A stretch of 5,057 nucleotides of DNA, from the NCBI GenBank assembly GCA_002315165.1, contig DCGC01000034.1, forward strand, positions 1-5,057. Direction: 5' to 3'. Position numbers and translations under genes: made by a program. Numbering within the stretch: position 1 is the first letter of the stretch; each line of letters opens with the position of its first letter. Below, one piece after another: positions 1 through 5,057 of the stretch. This stretch comes from Candidatus Saccharibacteria bacterium UBA1788 (GTDB taxonomy: Bacteria; Patescibacteriota; Saccharimonadia; Saccharimonadales; Saccharimonadaceae). Under the pieces are notes generated by a model. That model saw only the letters and a list, made by a program, of their open reading frames with translations. It had not been told where the DNA came from and did no database searches.

Positions 1-1
1 C

Positions 2-532
2 GACACTATTATCTATTCCAACTATTCTCTTGCCAAATGTCTAGATTTGGCTATTAGAGAATCACATTCTGGCTGTGCCGAAACCATTCACAAACGCATC
101 GGAATTAATAATCTTCAGTCTATTATAGCCAACGACTACAACTTATCAAATTCTAGTGCAGCCGGTCTTTATTCTACTGCCGCAGAAATTTCAGCCATGC
201 TAAAAATCTACTACAATCACACAGATTTGTCCGAAGAAACTTGGACTACGATTCAAGATTCTATGTTAAACCAGCCGCCAGTATATAACGGACTTTGCTC
301 TAAAGCATGTGATTGGCGCCAAGGATTTCCTTCTGGGTTTACTACTGCTAAAGTTTACAACAAAGTTGGCTGGCAAAGCAGCAATGGTGGCTGGAAAATC
401 TATGACGATGCGGCAATCGTAGAATTAGACGGCCACACCTACATTATGACCATCATGTCGCAATGGGTATATCCATCAGAAATTGCTAAGCTCGGCACTG
501 CCATAGAATCAGCAATCCTATCTAATAATTAG
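2..532 (+). CDS. Class A beta-lactamase-like / D-Ala-D-Ala carboxypeptidase-like serine hydrolase, 5'-truncated by window edge
   Basis: The frame is open from the first in-frame codon at position 2 to TAG at 530-532 (176 residues), so the true start lies outside the window; the internal TTG at 47 is not a credible start. Counting from position 2, residues 8-29 align by eye with the class A segment around the SDN motif, here Ser21-His22-Ser23. A KTG-like Lys121-Val122-Gly123 follows about 100 residues later, close to the usual SDN-KTG spacing. A segment near 'STAAEISAML' matches the helix after the omega loop, but no ExxLN omega-loop Glu is visible, which argues against a true beta-lactamase. 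The nucleophile SxxK must lie upstream. Family members act outside the cytoplasm on peptidoglycan peptides or beta-lactams; the substrate here is unknown. It converges with the CAP gene and overlaps its stop codon. It could also be a catalytically altered surface protein. Confidence 0.72.
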   Translation, partial: DTIIYSNYSLAKCLDLAIRESHSGCAETIHKRIGINNLQSIIANDYNLSNSSAAGLYSTAAEISAMLKIYYNHTDLSEETWTTIQDSMLNQPPVYNGLCSKACDWRQGFPSGFTTAKVYNKVGWQSSNGGWKIYDDAAIVELDGHTYIMTIMSQWVYPSEIAKLGTAIESAILSNN

Positions 533-1490
533 TAAAGAATTGCGACCAATAAATTTTATATTTAGAGTTTCTATCATAAGTTAAACCGACAGACATTTTT
601 GTGAAATTAGGGTTCAAAATATTTGCTTTATGGTCTTCGGAATTCATCCAGGCTGCAACTGCGGCTTGTGGAGACGGAGCTGCGTTGCCAGCCATCAAGT
701 TTTCTCCGGCATAATATTTTTTCGTACCGTCTTGTGGTAATAGGCAAGCGGTACTCCATGCGCTACCATCTGGTCTAGTATGTGAATATTTCGTTTTCGA
801 CTCATCCGCCCTAGTCTGAGCTGCGCTAGCGCAAGTATCGCCCCACGTTAGCGGCTCTAGACCGTTTTTTACGCGCTCCTGATTAACTAGCGAAAGGACC
901 TCATATTTCCATTGGTCGATAGGTATCGGCAATACAGTTACCATAATTGAGTCATGTCTCCACCCATCATAAGTTCCAGCCGTCACCAACGCCGTTCCTG
1001 TCCCAACGATAATTGGGTAACGACAAGTATCAGAAGAATATCCTAGCCACGACCTTGCAGTAGAATAAAAACCAGCAATTACCGACGAGTTGCTCGTCTG
1101 CCAATACATTTGACCTATCCCAGATAGCCCCCCTCCGGCACAAATATCAAAGTTCGCCGACTCATAAATAGTAATCGAATCTTCATTCCAAAGCTCACTG
1201 CTCGCTACAGGGCTGCTGTCTACGCCACTATCTGCTCGCAGGGCTGTCGTATATTCCTTCATCTCTGCAGTCATTTGTGTTTGCGAACTCGATTCCGCAT
1301 CCAGCATTGCGGCCTGCTCTACTGCCTCATTAACTTCATCGGATCTTTGCTCAATTACCCTAAACTCTAAGCCACCATTAATCCCAATTGCCCCAGCAAT
1401 CAAAATCCCCGCAATCAAAATTGCCGCCGCGTTTACTGAAAGAAGAATCGTCACGCGAGTTTGTTTTAAGGAAGCTGCCGCTGCCGCCAT
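522..1490 (-). CDS. Membrane-anchored extracellular protein with Big_2-like Ig domain and C-terminal CAP/SCP domain
   Basis: The protein has 322 residues and starts at ATG 1490-1488. Residues 1-12 are short and basic (Lys9, Arg12). A hydrophobic helix at about 13-37 should act as an uncleaved signal anchor with the C-terminus outside. A polar linker (about 42-95) follows. Residues 103-187 look like a bacterial Ig-like (Big_2-type) fold, with a W-x-T-S-N-S-S-V core and a closing 'MVTVLP' strand. Residues 194-322 are a CAP domain (CAP/SCP-PR1 family): 'LVNQERVKNGLEPL' opening, His237 in SHTRPDG, Glu263 in GENL, and W..S.DHK.NIL with Glu285 and His287. Four cysteines fall as two per domain (117/156 and 220/249), compatible with disulfides. 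CAP proteins are secreted, but their bacterial biochemistry is poorly defined; binding or adhesion is as likely as catalysis. It is the second gene of the operon with the receptor-like gene, has no visible Shine-Dalgarno and probably relies on translational coupling. Confidence 0.9.
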   Translation of the reverse strand: MAAAAASLKQTRVTILLSVNAAAILIAGILIAGAIGINGGLEFRVIEQRSDEVNEAVEQAAMLDAESSSQTQMTAEMKEYTTALRADSGVDSSPVASSELWNEDSITIYESANFDICAGGGLSGIGQMYWQTSNSSVIAGFYSTARSWLGYSSDTCRYPIIVGTGTALVTAGTYDGWRHDSIMVTVLPIPIDQWKYEVLSLVNQERVKNGLEPLTWGDTCASAAQTRADESKTKYSHTRPDGSAWSTACLLPQDGTKKYYAGENLMAGNAAPSPQAAVAAWMNSEDHKANILNPNFTKMSVGLTYDRNSKYKIYWSQFFTNY

Positions 1491-1492
1491 TA

Positions 1493-2830
1493 TTATTTTA
1501 CGCGCCTCTCTGCATCAATAATTGACGCCACCAAGTTTACTATCATTTCAATCTGTATCATATCTTGGCGTGTTAATGTCTTTTTATTAACAGGTCTTCC
1601 GAACAAAATTTGGCCAAAGACTTCATCTTTATTATTGCGCAACTCTGCAATATTTTTAATATCAAGGTCCAAAGAAATTTTGCTAACATTTCCGTTCATT
1701 TCTTGCCAGATACCGCGTTTTGGTTCTTCAAGTTTCGCAATCTCTACTAAATCATCGCTTGAAGCATTAAGACTTCCAGACCCATATAACCTGCCATTGA
1801 CTAAGAACCCTACATACTCAAAATGAAGATGATCGGCCAAAAAACCTGCCAACTCTTTCATTTCTGCGGTTTTCTTTGTCAGCCTTGTAATTTTTTTTGT
1901 AATATAGCCAACGTCAAATTGTTTCATTGCAACCAGCGAACTCAACATCGTGAACGTTTCGTAAATAGCCGGAACCAAACATAAACCTATTGCCGCCATA
2001 ATTAAATTCAATAGTAGTATAGCTGGTGACGGGCTAGGAATCCTAAATAGCGCCATAAACACTAAATAGAAAATCAAAATATAAATAATCGCCGCCGCAA
2101 TAATTAGAATAATATATGAAAAAATCTTCATCCAATTTGCCGACAATGACAAAAGATGATAACGCACTACCGAATAATAATAACAAAGTAGTGCCACAGC
2201 TGTCGCTACTGGACCAACCCAAATGAATTGCGGAATTTCCGACAACATAATCAAATCAAAAACTAACGCAAACACCCCAGAAATCGACAAACCAACATAA
2301 AATACTTTTAGACCAATTTTGGTCTTTTTACTTACGGTTTTTCTAATCGTATAAAGCAAGAAACCTAGGAAAGTAAAAGTATTCATGGCATAATAAGCCA
2401 TCAATAAATAAAAATACCAGCCCTTAGCAACTTCCATTTTATTACAGGTATCATTTAGTGAGATTGCCGAATAAAAAACACTAGGTTTCGCTATCAAAAT
2501 TCCAGCCACAAAAACCCCAACAATCGACAAAAATACCAACGCTACTTTTCCGGCTTTATACTTCCACCCCGAATAGCCGATCAAGCCGATGTCTGCCAAA
2601 GTGATACCACAGATAATTCCAATAATCAAATTTTTTGCGAGTTCGTATCCGTCAGACTTCAAAGACAAAAACATCGCAATTGACGCCGACCATAAAGCTA
2701 AACCGAGGGTAAAGACTAACAGCCAAATAGCACTTGCTCGATTTTGTTTTCTACTACCAAAAAATGTCGAAATACCAGACAAGACTGTCAAGACCGCTAC
2801 AGCTATTGTCACGATAGTAATCAGCTGCAT
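1493..2830 (-). CDS. Receptor-like membrane protein: histidine-kinase-type N-terminal 7TM region, two further TM helices, GAF-like domain, no kinase domain
   Basis: The protein has 445 residues from ATG 2830, chosen because AGGAGG lies 3 nt upstream. The frame extends to a TTG at 2872, but that lies upstream of the predicted -10 and transcription start. Nine hydrophobic helices are visible, at about 3-24, 33-57, 66-88, 95-115, 138-161, 174-196, 202-221, 236-262 and 269-290. The first seven, ending in 'YYYSVVRYHLLSL', resemble the N-terminal 7TM region of sensor kinases. The segment at 285-335 resembles the linker before GAF domains in ComP-like kinases. Residues about 325-445 look like a divergent GAF domain ending 'GQILFGRPV..LTRQDMIQIEMIVNLVASIIDA'. 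No HisKA box and no HATPase N, G1 or G2 motif follows: the gene stops at TAA, 2 nt before the CAP gene. Inferred role: sensing or signal transfer through a partner. It is the first gene of the operon with the CAP gene. Ligand and output are unknown. Confidence 0.82.
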   Translation of the reverse strand: MQLITIVTIAVAVLTVLSGISTFFGSRKQNRASAIWLLVFTLGLALWSASIAMFLSLKSDGYELAKNLIIGIICGITLADIGLIGYSGWKYKAGKVALVFLSIVGVFVAGILIAKPSVFYSAISLNDTCNKMEVAKGWYFYLLMAYYAMNTFTFLGFLLYTIRKTVSKKTKIGLKVFYVGLSISGVFALVFDLIMLSEIPQFIWVGPVATAVALLCYYYSVVRYHLLSLSANWMKIFSYIILIIAAAIIYILIFYLVFMALFRIPSPSPAILLLNLIMAAIGLCLVPAIYETFTMLSSLVAMKQFDVGYITKKITRLTKKTAEMKELAGFLADHLHFEYVGFLVNGRLYGSGSLNASSDDLVEIAKLEEPKRGIWQEMNGNVSKISLDLDIKNIAELRNNKDEVFGQILFGRPVNKKTLTRQDMIQIEMIVNLVASIIDAERRVK

Positions 2831-2833
2831 AAA

Positions 2834-2839
2834 CCTCCT
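2834..2839 (-). promoter_or_regulatory. Shine-Dalgarno of the 7TM-GAF gene
   Basis: AGGAGG on the minus strand lies 3 nt before ATG 2830. The match to the 16S tail is perfect, but the spacing is shorter than usual. It decides the start in favour of 2830 over the upstream in-frame TTG at 2872. Confidence 0.8.
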
Positions 2840-2860
2840 ATATTTATAACTTATGCTTTC

Positions 2861-2869
2861 AGTATAACA
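2861..2869 (-). promoter_or_regulatory. Extended -10 promoter of the 7TM-GAF / CAP operon
   Basis: TGTTATACT on the minus strand is an extended -10 (TGn plus TATACT, one mismatch to TATAAT). The predicted transcription start is an A near 2854, giving a leader of about 24 nt before ATG 2830. There is no recognisable -35: that position falls in the hairpin and T-tract of the preceding terminator, so the promoter would depend on the TG extension. Confidence 0.65.
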
Positions 2870-2870
2870 C

Positions 2871-2901
2871 AAAAAAGAAAAAACCGCCCATTTCTGGGCG
2901 G
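2871..2901 (-). terminator. Intrinsic terminator of the AMP-ligase gene
   Basis: On the minus strand a perfect 7-bp GC-rich stem, CCGCCCA / TGGGCGG (2895-2901 with 2884-2890), closes a GAAA tetraloop and is followed by TTTTTTCTTTTTT. It begins 13 nt after the ligase stop codon. The opposite strand has no T-run, so it works leftward only. Its T-tract ends next to the extended -10 of the following operon. Confidence 0.93.
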
Positions 2902-2914
2902 AAAAGATTGGGGG

Positions 2915-4531
2915 TTAGATTTTTTGGAGAAGACGATAGTCTATCTTGCCAGAAGCCATGACAGGCAATCTTTCCAAGAAAGCTATCTCTTCAGGAATTT
3001 GGAATTCTTTCAAACGCATATCAAGATATTGCTCGATAATGCGTCGTGCTTCAAGCTCATCTACTGCCGCGTTATCTGCAATAGCAACGAACGCCTTGCC
3101 AATAGTGACATTGTCCTTGCGGGTAACTGGTACTACTGCGGCCTGCTCAACGAAGTCGATTTCGTACAGAATTTTTTCGACCATTTCACAGGAAACTTTG
3201 TCTCCAGCTCCTAGCGGCTGGAAAAAGCGTTTCTTTCTGCCGAGATATTTAACATATCCAGCTTCATCTACCGAAACATAATCTCCAGTCTTGAAATAAG
3301 TCTTGCCGCGGAAAGCAACAAAAGCTTCGGCTGTAGCTTCAGGATTATTGAGATAACCTTCACAAAGCGACGGGGAATCAACGATTAACTCGCCAGCTTC
3401 ACCATACTTTACTTCGTTCATATTATCATCAACAATTACCCATTTCGGACCGATATAGAATATGCCGCTAGTGCCAGGTAGATGCGGGACCGTGTCACTT
3501 GCAGTGCCAATGCCAAGACCTTCGCCAAAACCATAGTTGTTGCATACTTTTGCCTTAGAGTTGTGCTCGCGGAAAAACGCTTCTGCGGCAGGGAACAACT
3601 CTTCAGGCGTAGACAATCCTGAACTATAAAACTTTTGCAGCGAAGAAAGGTCGGCATCGGGCGGAGTCAACTTCATCATTGCTTGCAACAATACGGGCGT
3701 CCCAAAAATCAAAAACGCATTATATTTATAATACTGCGCAATATCCTGAGGCGACACCCCACTTGCAAATACGACTTCTTGCCCCCACAAAATCGGCACA
3801 AATCCAGTCATAAAACCAAACGGCAATCTTGCAGAAAGAAGCGTCATGAGTTTTCTGTTGACTGGGTCATAATTCTCGATTCTTGTGGAATGAAGTGCAA
3901 ACAACATGGTAGCGTAGATTGCCGAATTCTTAAATGGCAAGACTTTTGGAATAGATGTCGAACCGCTTGTCTGCAGAAAAATCAACGGTTCGTCGTAATT
4001 CGAATACTGCTCAATTGCCTCCATTGCTTCGTCGGCGTCGTGGTCGCTAAACATGGACGGAAAAGACGCAAGCGCCATCGTACCGTCAGCTGACGTAATG
4101 CCTTTCTTTAGGTTAAACACCGTATCTTTATAGAAAAGCAAAACATCACCATTCTTCGAGGCCTTATCAACCAGAACCTTCATAGAGTCAAGATAGTCCA
4201 AGAAGAAAACCTTCACGCCGATAGCGTTTGCCGCCATAACAACAGCAACCATCTCGAAAGAATTTGGCATTGCGACCGCTACGGAGCTTTCACCAGGACG
4301 AACCAACGCCCCAATCATTGCTGCCGCGCAGTTTTTGATAGCAAGTACCAACTCCTTCTTCCCATGCTCACCATTATTATCAAAGACAGCCGAGTTATCC
4401 ATATATCCAGCATTCATAAGCAAAAAAGTCTTATACATGGAATACGGATAAATCTTAGGTTCCAGTTCATCTGCGGGTATTCCAGCTAGATGAATTTTGT
4501 CGATAGACGGATATCCAGTTTTTTTAAACAA
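2915..4531 (-). CDS. AMP-forming acyl/aryl-adenylate ligase (ANL superfamily, acyl-CoA synthetase-like)
   Basis: The protein has 538 residues, a full family length. It starts at TTG 4531, supported by AAGGGGGT 7 nt upstream; the first ATG (codon 32) has no such site and would cut into the conserved N-terminus. ANL motifs run in order: phosphate loop T188-S-G-S-T-S-I-P-K196; A5-like Y333-G-F-G-E337, where Gly336 replaces the usual Thr of YGxTE; T415-G-D417; the hinge region G431-R-K-K followed by G443-D-K-V; and the C-terminal lysine Lys529 in 'ASGKIDYRLL'. These predict ATP-dependent activation of a carboxylate to an acyl-adenylate, normally followed by transfer to CoA or a carrier thiol. The N-terminal 'TGYPSIDK' recalls Firmicutes acyl-CoA ligase-like proteins, hinting at transfer; sampled stretches look somewhat more GC-rich than the 7TM gene. 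No signal peptide is seen, so it should be cytosolic. It has its own promoter and terminator. The substrate cannot be read from sequence. Confidence 0.93.
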   Translation of the reverse strand: MFKKTGYPSIDKIHLAGIPADELEPKIYPYSMYKTFLLMNAGYMDNSAVFDNNGEHGKKELVLAIKNCAAAMIGALVRPGESSVAVAMPNSFEMVAVVMAANAIGVKVFFLDYLDSMKVLVDKASKNGDVLLFYKDTVFNLKKGITSADGTMALASFPSMFSDHDADEAMEAIEQYSNYDEPLIFLQTSGSTSIPKVLPFKNSAIYATMLFALHSTRIENYDPVNRKLMTLLSARLPFGFMTGFVPILWGQEVVFASGVSPQDIAQYYKYNAFLIFGTPVLLQAMMKLTPPDADLSSLQKFYSSGLSTPEELFPAAEAFFREHNSKAKVCNNYGFGEGLGIGTASDTVPHLPGTSGIFYIGPKWVIVDDNMNEVKYGEAGELIVDSPSLCEGYLNNPEATAEAFVAFRGKTYFKTGDYVSVDEAGYVKYLGRKKRFFQPLGAGDKVSCEMVEKILYEIDFVEQAAVVPVTRKDNVTIGKAFVAIADNAAVDELEARRIIEQYLDMRLKEFQIPEEIAFLERLPVMASGKIDYRLLQKI

Positions 4532-4538
4532 AATAATT

Positions 4539-4546
4539 ACCCCCTT
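4539..4546 (-). promoter_or_regulatory. Shine-Dalgarno supporting the TTG start of the AMP-ligase
   Basis: AAGGGGGT on the minus strand is one mismatch from AAGGAGGT and lies 7 nt before TTG 4531. This is optimal spacing and the main reason for accepting a non-ATG start. Confidence 0.75.
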
Positions 4547-4573
4547 TTGTTTTGCCCCAATCTTTTAATGTGC

Positions 4574-4597
4574 AATCCTCGCGGATCGCTAAGGATT
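4574..4597. repeat. Interrupted palindrome overlapping the AMP-ligase promoter (candidate operator)
   Basis: AATCCT (4574-4579) and AGGATT (4592-4597) are a perfect 6-bp inverted repeat. Nested inside are GCG (4581-4583) and CGC (4587-4589) around GAT. The right arm covers three bases of the -10 (4595-4600) and the rest spans the predicted start site near 4587-4589. Because one arm lies upstream of the start, a DNA-level repressor site is more plausible than an RNA hairpin. No regulator gene is in the window. Confidence 0.45.
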
Positions 4598-4603
4598 ATA
4601 TCA
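4595..4603 (-). promoter_or_regulatory. Extended -10 promoter of the AMP-ligase gene
   Basis: TGATATAAT on the minus strand is a perfect extended -10. The predicted start near 4587-4589 gives a leader of about 56 nt before TTG 4531. No convincing TTGACA-like -35 lies 16-18 nt upstream; that stretch is A/T-rich. Confidence 0.72.
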
Positions 4604-4636
4604 TATATCTTAAACTTTTTCTATCATAAGGGAAAC

Positions 4637-4656
4637 AAAAAAGCTCATCACGAGCT
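4637..4656 (-). terminator. Orphan terminator-like hairpin, leftward orientation
   Basis: On the minus strand AGCTC-GTGAT-GAGCT forms a 5-bp stem and loop followed by TTTTTG. An alternative pairing uses AAGCTC at 4669-4664. It lies about 35 nt upstream of the ligase promoter. No leftward gene precedes it here, because the neighbour to the right runs rightward. It may insulate the ligase promoter or be the tail of a lost leftward gene or small RNA. The stem is short, so termination is only possible. Confidence 0.4.
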
Positions 4657-4791
4657 ATTTTACGAGCTTGGCTGGGGATGAGGGACATAATTCGGAACCA
4701 AAATATGTATGCGGAAGCTATTGGGAATTTCGAATTGGAATCATTAAAAATAATCTTAGCACCAATATCAGCATTGGCTGCGTAACAAAAT
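4657..4791. other. Intergenic stretch between divergent genes, no gene recognised
   Basis: I see no ORF with a credible start and ribosome binding site on either strand. A 5-bp inverted repeat, CCAAT (4762-4766) with ATTGG (4773-4777), could form a small hairpin about 15 bp upstream of the rightward -35. ACGAGCT occurs at 4650-4656 and again at 4662-4668. On the minus strand short open tails end in TAG or TAA just before the orphan hairpin, which might mark a decayed gene end. Confidence 0.4.
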
Positions 4792-4820
4792 TTGTCCGAT
4801 AAGCGTCAAAATGATATAAT
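4792..4820 (+). promoter_or_regulatory. Promoter of the rightward partial gene, -35 plus extended -10
   Basis: TTGTCC at 4792-4797 (4 of 6 matches to TTGACA), a 17-nt spacer, then TGATATAAT at 4812-4820, a perfect extended -10. Counting +1 as the seventh base after the -10 puts the start exactly on the A of ATG 4827, implying a leaderless mRNA. Confidence 0.75.
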
Positions 4821-4826
4821 ATGAGT

Positions 4827-5057
4827 ATGAACAAAATCAATCTATTCATTGCTGAAGCAAATGGGAATCTTTCAGATAAAAAAGAGCTTATTCTGAATGC
4901 TGTTAAAAAGGCAGAGGAGTACGTTTTTCCTAAGCTTAAAATAGATTGGGATATTGATGTCCTAATACGCAATTCAAAGCAAAAATTTCCTGAAGCAAAA
5001 GATCGTGTTAGCGGGCATACATACGAAGATAGTCTAATACGCCTAATGGTTGAAGAT
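4827..5057 (+). CDS. Unrecognised cytoplasmic protein, N-terminal 77 residues, 3'-truncated by window edge
   Basis: The frame is open from ATG 4827 to the window end with no stop, so only the N-terminus is seen. An in-frame ATG at 4821 exists, but it lies within 6 nt of the -10 and would not be transcribed. There is no Shine-Dalgarno, which fits a leaderless message. The protein begins MNKINLFIAEANG and has no signal peptide or membrane segment. A charged helical stretch (about 15-35) is followed by 'LKIDWDIDVLI' and later 'RVSGHTYEDSLIRL'. The order of a helix, a hydrophobic strand and a G-x-T-Y-type turn is faintly like the start of small putative zinc-peptidase families such as DUF2268. 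Any HExxH motif would lie beyond the window, so I do not assign the function. It is transcribed divergently from the AMP-ligase. Confidence 0.7.
   Translation, partial: MNKINLFIAEANGNLSDKKELILNAVKKAEEYVFPKLKIDWDIDVLIRNSKQKFPEAKDRVSGHTYEDSLIRLMVED

Noticed and set aside
568..580. The 13-mer TTTCTATCATAAG occurs here and at 4618-4630
   Set aside because: One copy is inside the CAP coding sequence and the other is upstream of the ligase promoter; a single 13-nt match in 5 kb is within what chance allows.
2831..2872. Longer N-terminus for the 7TM-GAF protein starting at TTG 2872
   Set aside because: The TTG lies upstream of the extended -10 and abuts the terminator T-tract; ATG 2830 has AGGAGG and opens directly into the first membrane helix.
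2744..3214. A 156-codon plus-strand open frame spanning the receptor-ligase junction
   Set aside because: It reads through the terminator and two real genes in antisense, with no ribosome binding site or domain.
3635..4093. A 152-codon plus-strand open frame inside the ligase gene
   Set aside because: It is antisense to conserved ANL motifs, its product is rich in Arg, Lys, Cys and His with no recognisable domain, and it has no start signals.
4665..4740. A tRNA 3' end on the minus strand, suggested by CATCCCCAGCCA
   Set aside because: No matching 5' acceptor strand (TGGGGAT) lies about 70 nt upstream, and the putative T-arm does not pair properly around a TTCRA-type loop.
4718..4972. An 84-codon open frame on the minus strand across the rightward gene start
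   Set aside because: It is antisense to the promoter and the start of the 4827 gene, has no ribosome binding site, and its composition looks like a shadow frame.
1..5057. CRISPR array, insertion sequence, transposase or integrase, rRNA
   Set aside because: I saw no regularly spaced repeats, no terminal inverted repeats with a transposase, and no recombinase or rRNA sequence.

Overview
The window reads as a compact bacterial chromosome segment of low to moderate GC. The genes are tightly packed: two overlap at their stop codons, two are separated by 2 nt, and a terminator abuts the next promoter. The signals are Gram-positive-like: AGGAGG or AAGGGGGT ribosome binding sites, extended -10 promoters (TGnTATAAT) and one apparently leaderless gene. 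Together with membrane-anchored CAP-domain and penicillin-binding-type surface proteins, this best fits a reduced Patescibacteria/CPR genome such as Saccharibacteria. That assignment is an inference from style and gene content; no marker gene is present. No in-frame TGA is needed, so the standard bacterial code suffices.

Layout, left to right. (1) Positions 2-532 (+): the C-terminal part of a class A beta-lactamase/D-Ala-D-Ala carboxypeptidase-like serine hydrolase, cut by the window's left edge. (2) Positions 522-1490 (-): a membrane-anchored extracellular protein with a Big_2-like Ig domain and a C-terminal CAP/SCP domain, convergent with gene 1 and overlapping it at the stop codons. (3) Positions 1493-2830 (-): a polytopic receptor-like membrane protein with an N-terminal 7TM region of the histidine-kinase type, two more membrane helices and a GAF-like domain, but no kinase domain. 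Genes 3 and 2 form one leftward operon from an extended -10 promoter at 2861-2869. (4) Positions 2915-4531 (-): an AMP-forming acyl/aryl-adenylate ligase in its own transcription unit, with a promoter overlapped by a palindrome and a strong intrinsic terminator. (5) Positions 4532-4826: a divergent intergenic region with two promoters, an orphan leftward terminator-like hairpin and unexplained sequence. (6) Positions 4827-5057 (+): the N-terminus of an unrecognised cytoplasmic protein whose predicted transcription start falls on its ATG.

The three left-hand genes concern the cell envelope: a serine hydrolase probably acting on peptidoglycan or a similar substrate, a surface CAP protein, and a receptor cotranscribed with the CAP protein. 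The adenylate-forming ligase is separate and has no acyl carrier, CoA-pathway or transferase partner in view. The points most worth a second look are the transmitter-less receptor joined to a CAP ectoprotein, the orphan ligase with Firmicutes-like features and a possible operator, and the leaderless promoter-gene junction.
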